This document shows positions 50,651-60,800 of a stretch of DNA of 64,000 bases, one piece after another. The position numbers were made by a program, and so were the translations under genes. The stretch's first letter is position 1; each line of letters begins with the position of its first letter. The stretch covers positions 49,500,744 to 49,564,743 of the forward strand of contig NC_044279.2 of the NCBI RefSeq assembly GCF_004027225.2, in the 5' to 3' direction. This stretch comes from Strigops habroptila (Eukaryota; Chordata; Aves; Psittaciformes; Psittacidae). The notes under the pieces were generated by a model that was not told where the DNA came from, did not search any database, and saw only the letters and a program-made list of their open reading frames with translations.

Positions 50651-53278
50651 ATGGCTAGAGCACTTAAGTTCTAATAACAAAAAACAAATGTGCAAAAACT
50701 GGGATTCAATTTTGTTATGTAATTATTTATAGTGTGTACAACTTGGAGAAGATTCAACAGTTCACTGAAGAAAGATTCTTTCTGGCTCTTGATTTAAATA
50801 TTACTCTTGAAAAATAGGAGAGAGGCTTAAAGTTTTATGTGTAATGCTCAAATCATTAAGGACTGTGTTTCAGAGAATGCTTTTAAAATGACTGCTGATT
50901 GGAAAGGTATATCCACTTTTTGTCTTGGAAAGACAGAAAAATTCATGTGTTAGAAACTGTTGATGATGCAAATATTCAGGTTTGCATTTTCTATGTGATC
51001 AATCAACATTGAATTGATGGTTGAAATGCTGAGAGAAAAAATCAACTATAAATTCTTCCTAAACCTATACATGTTTTTAGAGATCCCTTCACTAGTGACT
51101 TTAGTTACAAGAAAAAATTTTCTCTTTCTGCCCACTAAACATGCATAAAATCTTCCCTATTTCTGCTGCAGTACATGTAGTATTTTAATTGCATTTCATT
51201 GTTCCCAAACGTAATTTGTTGGAAGTTAATTTTAATGATACTAGAGCTGGGAGCTGAATCTGTGTTTGCATGAGAGAATTTGGCAAGGTGGGTTTATATG
51301 CATAGTAAATCCACAAGTTGGGTCTTATGTCTTTAAGAAGGTGTAATTTATTTTAAGAATGAGTGGGTATTTAAGACATAAACTTTATATCTAGTAAGTG
51401 TACTACACCCTTTTTTGAGTACTTTAATTCTTCTGTTTAACACAAAATTGGCAGGCTGAAATTATGCACATCACAGGATGGCTTTTAAGACAGAGCAAAT
51501 CATTAGTAAATGCTTAACTGACATAGAATCATGGAATTATTTAGGTTGGAAAAGACCTTTAAGAAAACTGATATTCAGATATAATCTGTAGAATGCAAAA
51601 TGGACTTAGTTGCCTCAGTATGATGTAGGAAGCTGGAATGTCTGTGCTTTCTTCCTATACTAAGCTTTAAAAAAAAAAATCTTAAAGACACTTCTTTGCG
51701 TTCTTTAAGTAGTCCTTGAATCCTGGCTGATTTGAGAGACAGGACAATATGCAAGATTATGCAACATCACTTCCAAGAATAAATAGATAAAATGTCCCAT
51801 GCCACTCTTAAGAAATGGTCAGCAAGGGGAGAACAAAACCACCAAAAGGCAGAACCCCTTTTCCCACAGAAACTACAGCTGTTGAATCTAAAGCCAAACC
51901 AACATGACATTGCTGGGGTTATTTGGGCCCTCCTGGCAGTGGATTCTACGAATAGTGCAAAGGAAGTGCTGTCACTCTTGCTATCCTTCCTTTCTACATC
52001 TGGTATGATGAATCAAGATTTAAGTTACTTGTCTTTTAATACTTGTTGCTCTTAAGGAGACAGGAAAAAAAAAAGGAAGGAAACAAAAGAAGTGAGGGTC
52101 TCGCAAAGATGGAATGAGGTGGCATCACATTACTGTGTTGTAAATGACATCAATATACATTGGAGGAATATTTGTTGGAAATTGAGTCTCTGAAAATAAA
52201 TATTTTTGTCTTGACCATTCCCTATTTTAGTGATGAATAAGGGTTTTTTTCTGGTTAAAAGCTTCATAGGATTCATGAGTCTTTGGTCTTAGATCAGGAG
52301 GATGACAGAACTTAATTTCTCTATCACTCCTGTTGTTAAAAAGTTAGAGGAGTAAATGTTGTCATATTGCCACAGAAACCAGAAGGTTCCTCTGTAGTTA
52401 CGCATCTGCGATCTTAAAAAACCTAAATTCATATTCTGTTTCAGCATCATCCTGAAGCTGACAGTGGGAGTGTGATTAAAAGAAAGAGCAGTAGAGTTTA
52501 AATCAATTGTTATAAATTTAGTATGTGACTACCTCTCTCCAGCCCCCTTTCCATATTTCCATATACGCAGGCGCACATGTCCTCTGTCAAAAGCTTTCTA
52601 AATTGTTGAAGAAAGTGTTACATTTAAATGGTCCATGTGTCTTTTCTATTGGCGAACAGTCCCATTTCAATTGAAAGTATCGGCTTCCATTAGCAGAACA
52701 ATTCCCCATGCTTTTTGTTCCTCACTGCAGCTAAGCCTTTCTGATTTCTTTTCAGAGTTATAAAGTTCTGGAGGAGTGAATATATATGTGACTCTTCCAC
52801 TGCAATTTCTTGTTACTGTATGAATATACAGGGCTTTAGGGGAGGGAACATGACCATATGGAAATGGCTTTCTTATCCAAGTGGAAACAGCTTTAGTCAG
52901 CTTTCAGGTGGGCTCCATAAACGTAATACAGTAAAGGAACTCACAGATCTGTACTTTACTGGCCATTAAAATTGCCTCTGCAGTGTATTCAGAGCCAGGA
53001 TACAGTGAATACTGACGTTTGTATTATGAATGGAAGACAAATGTCTTCTGAGCAAAAGAAAATCTAATGTCAATTAAACTTTTCTAGGGGTTGGGGTGGA
53101 TAATTCTGCTTTTGTGTTGTTAAATCTGCTTTGATTTTAATTGCATGACAGAAAAATTGACTGTAAGTGTAATGTTAGCAAATGTTCATATTTGATTACA
53201 AGCATCTGTGTATGCTAAGTTGAAGAATTTAATGCTTTTAATTGGGGTGGCTTTGCCTTTTTTTTGCTTTTCCTCCAG
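50651..53278. other. intron-like, no exon seen
   Basis: Apart from the short CR1 end at 51522, no repeat or exon is recognised. The open frame at 51792-52055 has no splice context or motif. Confidence 0.55.
51522..51575 (-). mobile_element. very short CR1 LINE 3' end
   Basis: CATAGAATCATGGAATTATT followed by TAGGTTGGAAAAGACCTTTA is the CR1 terminus in minus orientation; only about 50 bases remain. It lies ~0.9 kb from the larger CR1 but is more diverged, so it is a separate insertion. Confidence 0.8.
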
Positions 53279-53344
53279 GACAGCCACATTGATGATAAAG
53301 CTTGTACTGTCAGCGTGTTGAAGGACATTCTTATAATCTGTTCA
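53279..53344 (+). pseudogene. possible dynein heavy chain exon remnant (just before the DDHIVK block)
   Basis: A 66-base segment after a strong polypyrimidine-AG (TTTTCCTCCAG) and before a weak donor (GTGATA). It is open for 22 codons and contains ACTVSVLKDILII. In axonemal dynein heavy chains the residues before the DDHIVK block follow the pattern TGT.VLK..D+I, and this segment has a loosely similar order of residues. It ends in phase 0, matching the phase 0 start of the next segment at 54001. The resemblance is short and could be chance; position and phase are the main support. Confidence 0.3.
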
Positions 53345-54000
53345 GTGATAACTGCTCCCCTTTAGGTGAAAAGAAAAATCAACTGAGCATACCTAAAATT
53401 GACTAGGAAATGCTGTTACACTTTCTGAATTTCAGTTATGTATTTCAGATTCACATGGAATTCGATGAACGCTCAGATAAAATATGAAAAACTGTAGCAA
53501 GTTTCCAATGATATGCACAGGTTCTTTTACCCCTTTTGTGGCTAACTTAGAGAAACAAGGCACATTCTTCTCAGAGATGGCAAAGGATAAACTGAAATGA
53601 TTAATATTAAAACATACCTTATACTGTGGTATGTTTTAGAACTGGAAACAAAGGTAGGATATGTCTTATCCATCTGTCTTGCCTCCTTGTGCGTCTGTCT
53701 GTCTCTAGAGCAAGTCAATAAAAATGATTAGAGCTGGCATCTCACAAACATACACCCTTAAACCATGAAGCAATAATACTGTGAGGGAAATTTTTTTCTG
53801 ACCTTTTCAAATTACATCCAACTGTCTAGGGAATTTCTCAGTGACTAGAGGTAATAAGGTTCAATCCGTTTTGCTGGTTGGCTTCAAATTTAGCTCCTCA
53901 GAAGCCCTAACTTATCTATTCTTTTTATCTTGGCCTTGGCATCTATTCAGTACAGTAATCCATGCATCTAATCTTTTTTCTTTTTTTTCTCCCTTCTCAG

Positions 54001-54097
54001 GTTTAGCTGGTGGATCACATTGTGAAATGTGCAGCCATGAAAGACCTTCCATTTACTGCACCCTTCAAAACGAAATATTAGCATGGGAGCTAAGCTG
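54001..54097 (+). pseudogene. dynein heavy chain linker exon remnant (DHIVK...PF...EI.AWE), with stop and frameshift
   Basis: A 97-base segment between a strong acceptor (T-rich tract, CTTCTCAG ending 54000) and a donor (GTATGT at 54098). The first frame reads LVDHIVKCAAMKDLPFTAPF, matching the dynein linker pattern LLDDHIVKTQ.M..SPF..PF. The following EILAWELS appears only after a one-base shift at 54067-54071 and matches the EI..WE.KL that follows in dyneins. An in-frame TAG at 54004-54006 would be CAG (Gln) with a single C-to-T change. One residue of the usual DD pair is absent. The segment ends in phase 2 (TG), compatible with the next remnant. The motif order makes the family assignment strong; the two lesions make it non-functional as read. 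Confidence 0.72.
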
Positions 54098-54553
54098 GTA
54101 TGTTGCCTTTGAGAGGCTCTTGTTGAATTTAATTAGCTTTTAGATTTCATCTCCATCTCGCATCTCGGCTTTCACTATTGTATGTGATTTAGGCTTCAGT
54201 GACTTTCATTATTTAAAACTTTTCCAACTTAGCTGTGCTACTTTAGAGTACCAAGGAGAGAAATAAAGTTTCAAGTTCATTGTCTTAAATTGAGTTCTGT
54301 TTAGTTTTTATGATGTGAGCTCGGAAACAATAGAGACACAACCTTCCAGTAAGTTAGTGAATCATTCGAGTGAGAAAGGCAGACAAGCGCTTGTGTATGG
54401 CTTGTTTCTCATTGTACTCCATGAAGTAAAACTGGAAATGGATAAAGAACATTTTCAGCAAAATATTTACTAGAGTATTTTGGTGGCAAATATTTCATAT
54501 CTAGGAGAAAGTGCTTTCTTTTCAACTCATTTGGATGTCTGGTTTCATTTTAG

Positions 54554-54645
54554 TGACTTCTGCGGGGTATGTTGGAGTAGTGACTTCAAGTTATGGTTCA
54601 CAAGTAACTTCAGGACAGCATGAGGAGAGCTGTCAATAAGAAATG
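54554..54645 (+). pseudogene. dynein heavy chain linker exon remnant (SSD...F..VNKKW), disrupted
   Basis: A 92-base segment after TTTCATTTTAG and before the donor GTAAGC. Entered in the phase left by the 54001-54097 segment, it reads through CWSSDFKLWFTSNFRTA and then hits TGA at 54621-54623. The last bases, in another frame, read VNKKW with the tryptophan split TG|G across the intron. Dynein linkers have FSSEDI...P....F..VDK.W here, so the beginning and end both fit. A roughly 14-base insertion near 54618-54631, or an equivalent indel, explains the frame change. About 20 residues normally found before FSSED (including W.YLEPI) are missing, either deleted or on an exon I did not find. The phase match with both neighbours is the best evidence. 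Confidence 0.5.
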
Positions 54646-57399
54646 GTAAGCTCTTGGCTGTTAACTTACTCCCCATATGATTAAGACCTAGAGATTTGTT
54701 TCATTTCAGGTAAGGGAAAGTCATAAAATTGGCTTTTGCTGCTCTTTCTTCCCCGGAGTTTTAAGTCTGTGTCTAGTTATATCTGATGTGCTATTGAATG
54801 ACCTGCAGAATATTGGAAGTTAATGCATATCAAAAAGCACCATTTTCTTTTAATCATGCAAGAAATATACTGGAAGACATATGCAGCTAACTTATGTATA
54901 ATCACAAGGCAAAGCAGTAGCTACAAAGAGGTTTGGTAAGGACAGGTGGTGGGTTTTTTTTGATTTTCCTCAATTCGTCTTCATTTTGATTCACCCTTCC
55001 AAAGTGTAGGGGAACACGGCCAGGTGGATTAAGCACAGAACTGGGAGTTTATAGATCTTGTCCGTGTATGTAAACGGGCCCCTAGTAGGGCTGTAATATT
55101 TGTTGAGTCACTTAATCGTTCTCCATCATAACCTTGGCTTCTGTAAAAACCTGTCAGTTAGTACTACATCAGAGGATGAGTACAGGGTGCAATCTATTTC
55201 ATTGTCTTTAATTGATTCAGCTGAAATAAAATAGGTTCATTTTAAGTCATAACGTATTGCACATCATTGATATTAGCAGTGTTAAAAGTGGGATACTCAG
55301 TAATCTGAAAGCCAGTCATATGCCTGGAAGTTGGTCATAAAATTGTTGAGAATATCTTTAATTCTGAAATTAATTTAAGGAAAACAGTATCCCACACTGG
55401 CAAGCCTTCTTGTTATTTCTTTAGTGTCCTTATAGTCACATCGTGAAAAGAAGTGTTGCTAAATGGACAGCTCCAGATATATTTTTAGCCAAGCAGGAAT
55501 AAGCATTTCAAAATTATTTTATTATTTTAGTACAAAAGATAACATAACTAAATTGGCAGTGTGCTAGATAGTGTTGGAAATAATACGAAAGTACATACTC
55601 TGAATGTATACAAACACACAGCTTGGCACTAAATTAAAATGTAGTCAATTAAATGAATATTTGTGTGGATGTGTTGATTTACTTTCACATCTTGGAAGCT
55701 CCACTGATATATATAGCGTTATTTCTTAGTAGAACAGTTTTGCTGTTCTTATTTCTACATGAATTGGTCCTCTCCTGGCACTCCAGCATCCAGGTTGGCC
55801 TCCAGATGTGGAGACCAGCAACTCAAAAGGGTCTGTAGTTTGCCAAGTGTATCAGAGGACTAAGATATGCCTCACAGAAGTAGCCAGTTTTAGCATCTGA
55901 AAGCAATGACACTGGTTTTGACTGTTTGTATATATCTTCTTACAGTAGGTGCTTGAAAAATGTATAATAAATATACACCTCATAATATTTCAGGCAGAAA
56001 TACATAGGGATGGGATTATTTTGAATTATTAAGATGGTAGCAGTGTGAGTTTTCTTTCACTGAGCAAGTTCTTGTTTCCAGGATTCTTTCTAATTCGTAA
56101 TCCTGAATGCTGCACAGAAGCGGTTCCATCAACAGGTCTTTCTACCATACTGATGGTTTTCAGCTCATAAGTATTGAAAGTGAATTTGAAATAAGGAGAA
56201 AGGATTTTTTCTTTCCTATTTATTTAAATTCAGTTTATCACAGTATATGTTGCATAAAAGGAACTCTGTGTCAATATCTGTGTTTACATTTCATTTGTTG
56301 GAGTGGTTGTGTACCAGTAGTTACAAGCTGTGGCCAACAGTTGAGCTAAATCTGTTGTCCACTTGGAGTGTAGTTGAGTATCTTTTCCTTTGTCAAAGCC
56401 AAGCTTTCTGGATCACTGAAGGTCCTGAAACCTCAGAACTCTATTCTGGTTTTTGGTATTACTGGAGAAGATCAATCTCTTCTTTGCAAACTAAGCAATT
56501 CTTGAAAGTAATGGATTAAAAAAAAATGAAAAATAAATACAACTATTTTTCAAATAAAACATACTACATTGTATTTTATAGTAGGAAAAGTAACAATAGA
56601 AGTCCTGATGTCTGTCTGGTTTAATGTCTTTATAGCTTCGCTTTCTGTTCCATCATTTATGATTTTTACGAATTGAAAGTCCATCAGTAGGAAAACAAAA
56701 TGGGTGCCAGGGATATGTAAATGAGAAACGGTGTTTCAGCTTTGCTCTTTTTCCTCAGTTCTTAAAAAATATCTAGTTTGACAAATCTTTATGAGAAGAA
56801 AATTTTGTTGATTGAGTCAAAGTAACTCCTGCCCATGTGTCAGTAGTGTTAAAATGGGAGATTGCATTGTGCACATCAAAGGGATTGTGTGAATGCTATT
56901 GATACACCATTCTTTATTGTTTTGTGTTATTTATATTTTCATCATTAATCTATAAAGTCTTAATAGTTAGCTCTCTAATTTCCCAGGAAAAGCATGTTAA
57001 TTTATTGAACTGGCTGAAGCAAAAAATAGAAAGAAAAGAAGCTGATCAATCTGGCATTGTAAGTTAATAGTATAGAACAAAGCATAGTCGTAATTAGTTG
57101 AGAAAAGGGCTTTCCTTGTTCATTCCAATTTATAATAAAAAGTCCATTGCTAAAGTGACTTAGAAAATAATGCATTCAGACTGAGCAGAATTACTGCCTA
57201 GCAGATTCTATTTATCTGTAGCTTAAAAAGCAGCTGCGTTTTTGTAAAAAGCAATGAATGTGGCAGTCCTACTTAAAGGTAGAAGAAAAAGAACACCCCT
57301 TGTTTTGTAATAAGGGGATTTTCAATTTAAAAGAGAGAGAGAGAGCCTGTTGTGTGAAGTATGGTTATTACATTCACTGTATTCTATCTCACCCACCAG
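54646..57399. other. intron-like sequence between dynein remnants
   Basis: No further exon found. The exon phases on either side (TG|G, tryptophan) suggest that the two flanking remnants were adjacent exons, so nothing more is expected here. The overlapping frames at 56107-56519 are T-rich and show no family. A GA microsatellite lies just upstream of the 57400 acceptor. Confidence 0.55.
57331..57345. repeat. GA microsatellite
   Basis: Seven AG units about 55 bases upstream of the dynein exon acceptor. Confidence 0.9.
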
Positions 57400-57559
57400 G
57401 AGGCTAATAACGAAGGAGTCAGTGAAGGAGACCAATGCCATGAGGGTTATCTTGCAGCCCCAGATGCTGGATAAGTTGAAGGAGGCAGAATCACTTTTGG
57501 ATGACATTCAGGCAGGCCTTGAATGATTATTTGGCAAAGAAAAGACTATTCTTTCCAAG
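57400..57559 (+). pseudogene. dynein heavy chain linker exon (WRLI...LLDDIQ...LNDYLAKKRLFFPR), one-base insertion
   Basis: A 160-base segment between acceptor TCTCACCCACCAG and donor GTAAAC. After one base that completes a Trp codon it reads RLITKESVKETNAMR, then PQMLDKLKEAESLLDDIQAG. With one base removed at 57518-57520 it continues LNDYLAKKRLFFPR. This is the highly conserved LL..IQKGLN.YLEKKRLFFPRFFF block of the dynein linker. As it stands, the extra base brings TGA into frame at 57524-57526. Family assignment is near certain from this motif. The exon ends AG, so the closing Arg codon is completed by the first base of the next exon. Confidence 0.88.
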
Positions 57560-57649
57560 GTAAACAGTCCATTTCATGTCTGCTGTCGGTGTTGGTGTAA
57601 AATACGTTTATATAAGTACTTCTAAAGTTAATTTTTTATCGTTTTTCAG

Positions 57650-57880
57650 GTTTTTTTCTCTCGATGCAGCAGCGATCTCTCAGGAATCCTTTTTGAGATA
57701 AAGGATCCACTCCAAGTCCAACCACACCTAAGGAAATGCTTTGAAGGAATTGCCAAGCTCACTTTTAATCATGAGAAGGAAATTACCCACATGGAGTCAG
57801 CAGAAAATGAAAAAGTAGAGCTCGTGCTGCGAATAATTCCAGCAAGTGCCAAGGGGCTAGTTGAGAAATGGCTTCATGAG
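57650..57880 (+). pseudogene. dynein heavy chain linker exon (VQPHLRKCFEGIAKL...EITHM...VEKWL), frame lost at its start
   Basis: A 231-base segment after TTTTTCAG, ending GAG before GTGAAT. The frame starting at 57650 is open to the end and contains ILFEIKDPLQVQPHLRKCF, EGIAKL, KEITHMESAENEKVELVLR and SAKGLVEKWLHE, which are diagnostic of the dynein heavy chain linker. The phase set by the previous exon (AG|G) would need one more T in the 7-T run at 57651-57657 to give R-FFF and stay in frame. The residues after FF (SRCSSDLSG) also depart from the usual LSNDELLE. The earlier one-base insertion and this one-base loss cancel, but the TGA at 57524 lies between them. The next expected block (WPGQVV.C.SQ) was not found downstream. 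Confidence 0.88.
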
Positions 57881-60800
57881 GTGAATATCTTTAGCTCTTA
57901 CTTAGGGTTTAGTTACTGTATAATCATTTTCTCTTTTAGGAGCAATGAATATCATAAGCATATTTCCTAACTAAATGGCTCTGTGAATTATTTGTCCAGA
58001 TGTTGACAGATTTCAGCCGTATTGTTGTTATTTATTGCAACTAATTTAGCATCTGCAAACCTGCAGAAATTAATTCTAATAAAAAGCTCTTAGAATCAGG
58101 TTGTTAGCAGAAGTGGGTCTGTGTCTGAAACTATATATGTGAATATATGTTTGAGTCTATATGTATGTGTTTTTGTGCTTGTATGGTGTAATGTCTGTAG
58201 TTCAGGGGTATAACATTTAAAAAACCAGAGAAATGTAAGATTTTAAATGCCTCCCACCCTGCTGAAAGTGTGTCCCATTGTCCTGGAGTGGTTTAACTTC
58301 CAATCATTTTAACAAAAGGGAAGAGAAATTATGTCACTGATAACACCCTAACCTTTCCCCTTTGGGTCTCTCATCCAAATTCATTGGTTTCAGTATGAAA
58401 TTAGTTTGGTGACCTTTTTTTGTTTGCTTTGTTTAACCTTCCTCTGCTAGTGGATGGGAGCGGGCCCTTCCCTACTTTATTTTTCTGGGCCAAAACCCTA
58501 TTTCCCTTCCCATGAGCTTCCTTTTCTCCTGGGGCAGGATCAGCCCCAGGAGCACCACTTCCCCTTCGTCTGCTGTTGTAGGTGCTGGTTTTGTCCTCAG
58601 CAGCTTGTCCCTGGGTGCCCCCTGCACAAGGGCGAGTGCCAGGGACCAGCACCCAGCTCTAGTGGGAGAGGGAAGGGGGAGCTGGGGAACCGATATTTTA
58701 TACCCAGCTATTTTACCAGAGACTGAGAGGAACCCCTGGGCAGCAAAACCCAGAGCAGGTGGTGGGTCAAAGGGGTTTGCCCCCATTAGGTATTGTGTTT
58801 CTGCGGGCTGGGTGAGCAAAGCTGAACCACTCAAGTCCTCTCATGAATCCCTTTCCCACCTAACGGAGCTGCATGGCAGCAACATGCTAGCTTCGGACCG
58901 AGCCTTTAAGAATGGACTGCATGCAGTTTAAAATGGTCCATCTGCAGCATCATTCAGGGTGGGAAAGGGAGGAAAAGAGGCAGGGTTTAGGTGAGGCCAA
59001 ACACTCCTGCCCTGTTCTTCATCTGAAGACGCTAGCTTGGTTTTTGGACTAGTTTCACAAAGTTATCTTCCTAGCCAAACAAAACCAACCCCCCCAAAAA
59101 CCTCAAAACCAAGGAGCTACAGTGGGCAAGTGGCAGTCTTAAGGACCACAGAAAAAGCACAAATTCTCAGTACACCAAGCCTGCAATATACTTTTTAGTT
59201 TTTGCCTTTTCCCCACAAATGAAGCAGGGCTGGGCAAGTTGAGCAGCTGTGTTTATTTTAATACATATCATTTAACCTTCTCCTGAAAACAAATTGGAAG
59301 GTTTGGGAGTGCATTAATCTGGACCCGATTAGTGTCTCCTTCTCCCTCAAAAGTGCAACCTGAGATTAATGAATATAAACTAGAGTTTCATATGCAGTCT
59401 TTAAATCATTTGCATGTTTTATGCATGATAATTGAATTTATTTATGCACTTCCTTTCATTTAATGATTTCTTGCTCTTTTCTCTGCTATCAACATTATAT
59501 TATGCAAGAAATAGGATTTGGTAGGCAAGAAAGGATAGCAGTATATAAATCAAACCTGAGTTAATTTTTAGTTCTAGTGTCAAGAGTAGATTGGAATTAA
59601 TATTGGTACTATGCCAGTGGGGTTATATGGCTGGGAAAATGTAAAATACTTCTGGTAAAACACAAACTTCTAGTTTAAGAAGTCATTTCTGATGCAGCTT
59701 AGTTTGCTTGCAAGTGTACAAGCAAAATTATTTTCAAATGGCAGTTAAATTTATTGTATTGACTTTTCAATGACCCTAGAGACTTGTGTTTCAACTTGGC
59801 CAATTAGTAGTAATAAGATGAATAGTAATTACATTAATAAATAACTGTTTTCAGACCAGGACCTCAGTATTATAGTCTAGCTTAGAAAATAAGGGTATAT
59901 TATAATTTGTCTCATTTGGTCTTTCATCGGGAGAAATATGGACTTTGGAGCTATAGTAAATTTATTGTAGCCATGAAGGTAGAAGTCCCAGGAATGAGTG
60001 AGTTGTATTAGCTAGCAGCCTGTGGTAGTAGCTGTTTCAGTGCCATAAGCAGGGAATTTTGCTTTGTTTCTCTAATTAAAGAGAAAGATGTCTTAGTGAT
60101 GGAGTCTGAATTTTTCAGAATGCATGCAAGGAGGCTACTAAGGAAAATAGTTTTAAAAAGATGCTGGTAGTGGTGTTTTCATAGCTTTAATCTATACCAG
60201 TTTCTTTTGTGTCTCTTGTCTTTCCTTATGTGTTGAAAGATGTATGTGGAAGTGATATTTTTCTGTGGTGTCCTGTCTTTTATCAGTGAATTAAATGGTT
60301 GTCTTGTGATTGTTTCTTGATTCTCGTAGGTAGGAATGTATTTAAAGGCTAAAGCTCTGTTAATTTGTGATGTAACCATTTCAGTGTCTTTCTTGTCATT
60401 GAAATGTAGTTTAAAATGTTCAGTAATGTAGCATGAAATCATTAGTTAGTTTTGGAATGGTGGTGAAATCATGTGAAGAAAATAAGTATTGCATCTGATC
60501 AAGATAAATTCACTCTAGTGTTTTATGGCTTTTTATTCCTATGTGATAGTAATAAAGTCTCATGTAGGGATGGAAGCCATGAAATACATTGTGAAAAATC
60601 ATCAACTCAGATGGGGCCATCAGGATAGCATGCTGTAGTTGTAGAGTTATTAAGAATGATTGGAAGATGATTTAGTATGTCACTATGTTGACTACCATGG
60701 GTTTGCATTTTGTTTCTTCATCCTTCACCCACGTAGTTTGATGAGAGGAGATCAGTTTGTAACAAGCCGATCCATCTTTACATCAGTGTTCAGTGTTTAA

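Larger units (their letters stand above)
34641..57880 (+). pseudogene. decayed axonemal-type dynein heavy chain locus (span of recognised exons)
   Basis: Span covering the exon-like segments that together resemble the pre-linker coil and linker (DHC_N2) region of a dynein heavy chain, the ATP-driven motor subunit of ciliary and flagellar arms. Seen: the segments lie in the protein's order on one strand. Those from 54 kb on share compatible intron phases; 54554-54645 ends in TG and the next begins with G, restoring the tryptophan expected at that point. Disabling changes: TAG at 54004, a one-base loss near 54067-54071, TGA at 54621 plus a length change, an extra base near 57518-57520 with TGA at 57524, and a one-base loss in the T run at 57651-57657. 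The motifs EITHM, SAENEKVEL and AKGLVEKWL fit the DNAH3/6/7/12/14-like axonemal group better than cytoplasmic dynein, but I cannot name the paralogue. The gene presumably extends beyond both ends. Alternative: an active but badly assembled gene; two in-frame stops make that less likely. Confidence 0.7.

Noticed and set aside
56358..56519. Frame with TWSVVEYLF and WRRSI, recalling dynein W.YLEPIF...WR.IM
   Set aside because: Intervening SSED block absent, and the phases show that the 54.6 kb and 57.4 kb segments already join at that Trp.
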